This document shows positions 30,229 to 32,530 of a stretch of 32,530 nucleotides of DNA, one piece after another. Both the position numbers and the translations under genes were made by a program. The stretch comes from Thermostichus sp047461615 (GTDB lineage Bacteria; Cyanobacteriota; Cyanobacteriia; Thermostichales; Thermostichaceae). Location: NCBI RefSeq assembly GCF_047461615.1, contig NZ_JANSHI010000022.1, positions 1 through 32,530 on the forward strand, given 5' to 3'. The notes under the pieces are model-generated. The model was not told the DNA's origin. It saw only the letters and a program-made list of their open reading frames with translations, and made no database searches. Position 1 is the stretch's first letter. Each line of letters starts with the position of its first letter.

Positions 30229-31164
30229 ATGGCAGGATCCATGAATTTGAACTTGGCCGGACGGGATCTGCTCAAACTCAGCGACCTGAGCCCGGCGGAG
30301 CTGGCGGCCTTGCTGGCCCAAGCGGCGGAGCTGAAGCGGGATCCCTACCGGGCAGACCTGCGGGGTCGAGTGCTGGGACTGCTATTTCAGAAGGCTTCCA
30401 CCCGTACCCGGGTTAGCTTTACCGTTGCCATGGCCCAGTGCGGGGGCAGCACCCTGGACTTGGTGCCAGCGGCAATGCAAATAAGCCGCGGCGAGCCCCT
30501 GTCGGATACAGCCCGCGTCCTCTCCCGCTACTTGGACGCCATTGCCATCCGCACCTACGACCAGCGGGAGCTGGAGCTCTTTGCCGAGTATGCCGAGATC
30601 CCCGTGATCAACGCCCTCACGGATCAGTTTCACCCCTGCCAAGTTTTGGCCGATCTGCTCACCATTCAAGAGAACTTCGGGCAACTGGCAGGCCTGACCT
30701 TGGCCTATTGTGGCGACGGCAACAATGTTGCCCATTCCCTCCTGCTGGGCTGTGCTCTAAGCGGGATCCACATCCGCGTTGCCACACCCCCTGGCTACGA
30801 GCCGGATGCGGCAGTGGTGGCAGAAGCGCAGGCCTTGGCCCAGGGATCGCAGGTGCTGGTTTTGCGGGATCCCTACGAAGCCGTTGCGGGAGCCCAGGTG
30901 GTCTATACCGACGTCTGGGCCAGCATGGGCCAAGAGGATCAGGCGGCAGCCCGCAAAGCCCACTTCCTGCCCTACCAGGTCAATGCCGAGCTCATGAAAC
31001 ACGCAGATCCGGAGGCGATTGTGCTCCACTGCCTGCCCGCCCACCGGGAGGAGGAGATTACTGCCGAGGTTTTGGAGGGATCCCAGTCCCGCGTTTGGGA
31101 TCAGGCGGAAAATCGCCTTCACGTGCAAAAGGCGCTGCTAATCCAACTGCTGGGAGCAGGGTGA
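30229..31164 (+). CDS. argF: Ornithine carbamoyltransferase
   Basis: Makes citrulline from ornithine and carbamoyl phosphate in arginine synthesis. The 311-aa protein shows the carbamoyl-phosphate motif STRTR at residues 57-61, HPCQ at 135-138, the ornithine-side DVWASMGQE from 228, and the catalytic HCLPAHR from 267. Length is typical. Two ATGs, at 30229 and 30241, are possible: GGCGAGG directly precedes the first and GGCAGG the second. It lies 56 bp behind the protease gene on the same strand. Its stop codon is inside an 18-bp perfect palindrome that separates it from the convergent exbD. Confidence 0.96.
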   Translation: MAGSMNLNLAGRDLLKLSDLSPAELAALLAQAAELKRDPYRADLRGRVLGLLFQKASTRTRVSFTVAMAQCGGSTLDLVPAAMQISRGEPLSDTARVLSRYLDAIAIRTYDQRELELFAEYAEIPVINALTDQFHPCQVLADLLTIQENFGQLAGLTLAYCGDGNNVAHSLLLGCALSGIHIRVATPPGYEPDAAVVAEAQALAQGSQVLVLRDPYEAVAGAQVVYTDVWASMGQEDQAAARKAHFLPYQVNAELMKHADPEAIVLHCLPAHREEEITAEVLEGSQSRVWDQAENRLHVQKALLIQLLGAG

Positions 31165-31176
31165 GGATCCTCACCC
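31159..31176. terminator. 18-bp perfect palindrome over the argF stop, possible bidirectional terminator
   Basis: GGGTGAGGATCCTCACCC is a perfect palindrome that includes the argF TGA stop (31162-31164) and sits 18 bp from the exbD stop. In RNA of either strand it can form a 7-bp GC-rich stem with a GATC loop. There is no T-run on either side, so intrinsic termination is uncertain; it may instead protect the 3' ends of both transcripts. Confidence 0.45.
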
Positions 31177-31193
31177 CCGGCTCGAAGAGAGGG

Positions 31194-31616
31194 TCAGCGG
31201 TTGTTGGGGCGGCGGGCAGCGATCGCCAGGCTGACGTTGGGCAGCTGCTGCAGAGCATCCATGACCTCCACCACCTTGCCGTGGGAGAGGGCCAAGTCAG
31301 CGTTGATGACCACTAAGCGCCGCCCTTCAGCCGGCTTCTCGGCCAGAATGCGTTCCACCGTGGGGATCAGGGCACCAAGATTGGCAATTTTCTGCCGGTT
31401 GACAGCAATTTGGCCTTCGGCCGTGATGCTCACGGTAACGTCTGGCTGACGGCGGGCTTGGGCTGTGGAGGCCTCTGGCAAATTGACATCGAGCGCCTCT
31501 GAGCGGGTAAGCACCAGGCTGGCGATGACGAAAAACACCAAGATCGAGAAGATGACATCGATTAAGGGCACGATGTTGATCTCGGCGGGTCTGAAGTTCT
31601 CTTCTGGAATGCGCAT
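31194..31616 (-). CDS. exbD: ExbD/TolR family biopolymer transport protein
   Basis: A 140-aa inner-membrane protein that with ExbB/TolQ forms a proton-driven motor. The topology is classic: a short cytoplasmic N-terminus (FRPAEINIVPLIDV), one membrane helix at about residues 16-36 with the essential Asp20 in PLIDVIF, and a periplasmic domain to the end (DVTVSITAEGQIAVN, VVINADLALSHGKVVEVMDA). Its start lies only 3 bp after the ExbB stop, so the two are an operon. Whether it serves a TonB-like or Tol-like partner cannot be told; none is in the window. Confidence 0.92.
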   Translation of the reverse strand: MRIPEENFRPAEINIVPLIDVIFSILVFFVIASLVLTRSEALDVNLPEASTAQARRQPDVTVSITAEGQIAVNRQKIANLGALIPTVERILAEKPAEGRRLVVINADLALSHGKVVEVMDALQQLPNVSLAIAARRPNNR

Positions 31617-31619
31617 AGG

Positions 31620-32330
31620 CTAGGAGGGCTCAAGCGGGGAGTAGGGAGGAAGAGTGGAGCTGGGGCCGGGCTTGGCGTAGGAATACTGGGGAAGCTGCTG
31701 GGCTTGCATCTCTAGCCGCTGCCGATGCAGCAACTCCAGCTCGCCGCCGTACTCCTGGATCTTGGAGAGTTGCCGCAGGTACAGAGAGCGAAAGACATTG
31801 GAGATCAGCAAGGTGGGAATAGCCACAATCAACCCGAAAGCCGTCGAGTAGAGGGCTTCGGCGATGCCTTGTCCCACCCCCTGTGTATTGGTGCCGCCAA
31901 TATCCCCCAGTTGGATGGAGCTGAGGATTTGGATGATGCCGGTAACCGTGCCCAAGAGGCCCAGGAAGGGAGCAACGGTAATCACCGTGTCAAAGAGAGT
32001 GTTGAAGCGCTTTAATAGCGGCACTTCGGCTGCCAGGGCTGTCTCAAGGGCCAGTTTAAAATCCTCAGGGCTGGCTTCGTTGAGCTCCAGGGCAGCCAAA
32101 AAGATGCGCGCAATGGGCAGGTCGGCATTTTGCTCCAGCAGGTACTGGGCGGCCCTGGGGTTGCGGCGGTACTGGCTGAGGGCTTGCCGCACCACCTCCT
32201 CCTGCCGATGGGTAACCTTCCACCAGAACAAGGCCCGCTCGAGGCAACAAGCCACCGAGAGAACCGAGAAGGTCAACAGAGGGATGGAGTAGTACCAACC
32301 CTGGATCAGAAGCTGCAGGACTCTAGCCAT
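31620..32330 (-). CDS. exbB: MotA/TolQ/ExbB proton channel family protein
   Basis: A 236-aa membrane protein, partner of the ExbD just downstream. Three membrane helices are visible: about residues 12-34 (WYYSIPLLTFSVLSVACCLE), a second at FDTVITVAPFLGLLGTVTGI near 113-135, and a third at GIAEALYSTAFGLIVAIPTLL. GLLGTVTGII is the family signature. A Pro/Ser-rich C-terminal tail (about 30 residues) follows a coiled helix. ATG 32330 was chosen over GTG 32360 because it begins at the usual N-terminus; GGAGGGGG is further upstream. The pair energises outer-membrane transport or envelope integrity by proton flow. Confidence 0.92.
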   Translation of the reverse strand: MARVLQLLIQGWYYSIPLLTFSVLSVACCLERALFWWKVTHRQEEVVRQALSQYRRNPRAAQYLLEQNADLPIARIFLAALELNEASPEDFKLALETALAAEVPLLKRFNTLFDTVITVAPFLGLLGTVTGIIQILSSIQLGDIGGTNTQGVGQGIAEALYSTAFGLIVAIPTLLISNVFRSLYLRQLSKIQEYGGELELLHRQRLEMQAQQLPQYSYAKPGPSSTLPPYSPLEPS

Positions 32331-32530
32331 AGGATCCGGATGACCCCCTCCCAGCGGCACCTCACGCTCATCCTTTCATAGCACTTTCCCGCTAGAGCTG
32401 GGATCCCTTTTTGCCCACTTGGGGTTGCTTTTTAGGACAAGCTGCTGATTTTCTGGCAAGGGCGCTATCCTATGGCGTGGAATCCAGAGGCCACCAGCGT
32501 ATCTACCGACAACCTATGCCTACTCAGCCC

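Larger units (their letters stand above)
1..32530. repeat. Dispersed palindrome GGGATCCC, highly over-represented
   Basis: By eye I count about 30 copies of GGGATCCC across the window (for example starting at about 914, 1354, 1920, 3968, 8312, 13383, 18017, 21711, 25364, 29289, 30868 and 32400), inside genes and between them. Near one would be expected by chance at this GC content. Many more sites have only the GGATCC core. HIP1 (GCGATCGC) is seen only near 18773 and 31214. The element appears to take the place HIP1 has in other cyanobacteria; both share a GATC centre. Confidence 0.85.

Noticed and set aside
32472..32530. Possible start of a plus-strand gene running off the right edge (ATG 32472 or ATG 32517)
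   Set aside because: Fewer than 20 codons are visible, no ribosome-binding site is clear and two frames are possible, so it cannot be supported.
1..32530. Mobile elements, CRISPR arrays or phage genes
   Set aside because: No transposase, integrase, spaced direct-repeat array or terminal inverted repeats were seen; the only tandem repeat is the two-copy 23-bp unit.

Overview
The window looks like chromosomal DNA of a GC-rich (roughly 60%) cyanobacterium. Cyanobacterial traits are a high-light-inducible (Hli) one-helix protein, a short RRM-type RNA-binding protein, a hybrid kinase with a cyanobacteriochrome-like GAF domain, and several cyanobacteria-style hypothetical genes. The palindrome GGGATCCC is extremely frequent (about 30 copies counted by eye), while classic HIP1 (GCGATCGC) appears only about twice. 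That combination recalls the hot-spring 'Synechococcus' JA-type lineage, but this assignment is an inference. No mobile element, phage gene, CRISPR array or rRNA was seen.

Layout. 1-4 kb: tail of an unrecognised gene, purF, def, then gltX convergent to them. 4.1-9 kb: a small secreted protein, a 75-aa protein, a DUF4404 protein, a SIMPL-domain protein, aroE and a secreted glycosyl-hydrolase-like (GHL10) protein. 9-11.2 kb: a probable frameshifted small gene, tgt, tRNA-Leu(CAG), a decayed roadblock-like small gene that keeps its promoter and ribosome-binding site, a 23-bp tandem repeat, and a long inverted repeat. 11.2-16.1 kb: a 1526-aa hybrid histidine kinase with GAF, CHASE3, PAS, PAS, cyanobacteriochrome-like GAF, kinase, REC, REC and HPt modules, followed by a convergent hli gene absent from ordinary long-ORF calls. 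16.1-24 kb, all on the minus strand: a lone PotD-like binding protein, a CHAD protein, tmk, an unrecognised membrane protein, rdgB, a metallophosphoesterase and recJ, the last two overlapping. 24-32.5 kb: an unknown basic protein, a secreted protein with four SPOR-like repeats, a DsbA-like oxidoreductase, an RRM protein, proA, a carboxyl-terminal protease, argF, and the exbB-exbD pair.

Most genes are housekeeping: purine, aromatic and arginine/proline synthesis, tRNA charging and modification, nucleotide sanitation and DNA repair. The most interesting element is the hybrid kinase. Its second GAF carries both a DPCF motif and a second cysteine exactly 28 residues later, the pattern of two-cysteine DXCF cyanobacteriochromes. 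This suggests a membrane-bound blue/green light sensor feeding a complete internal phosphorelay, and it lies next to a photoprotective hli gene.
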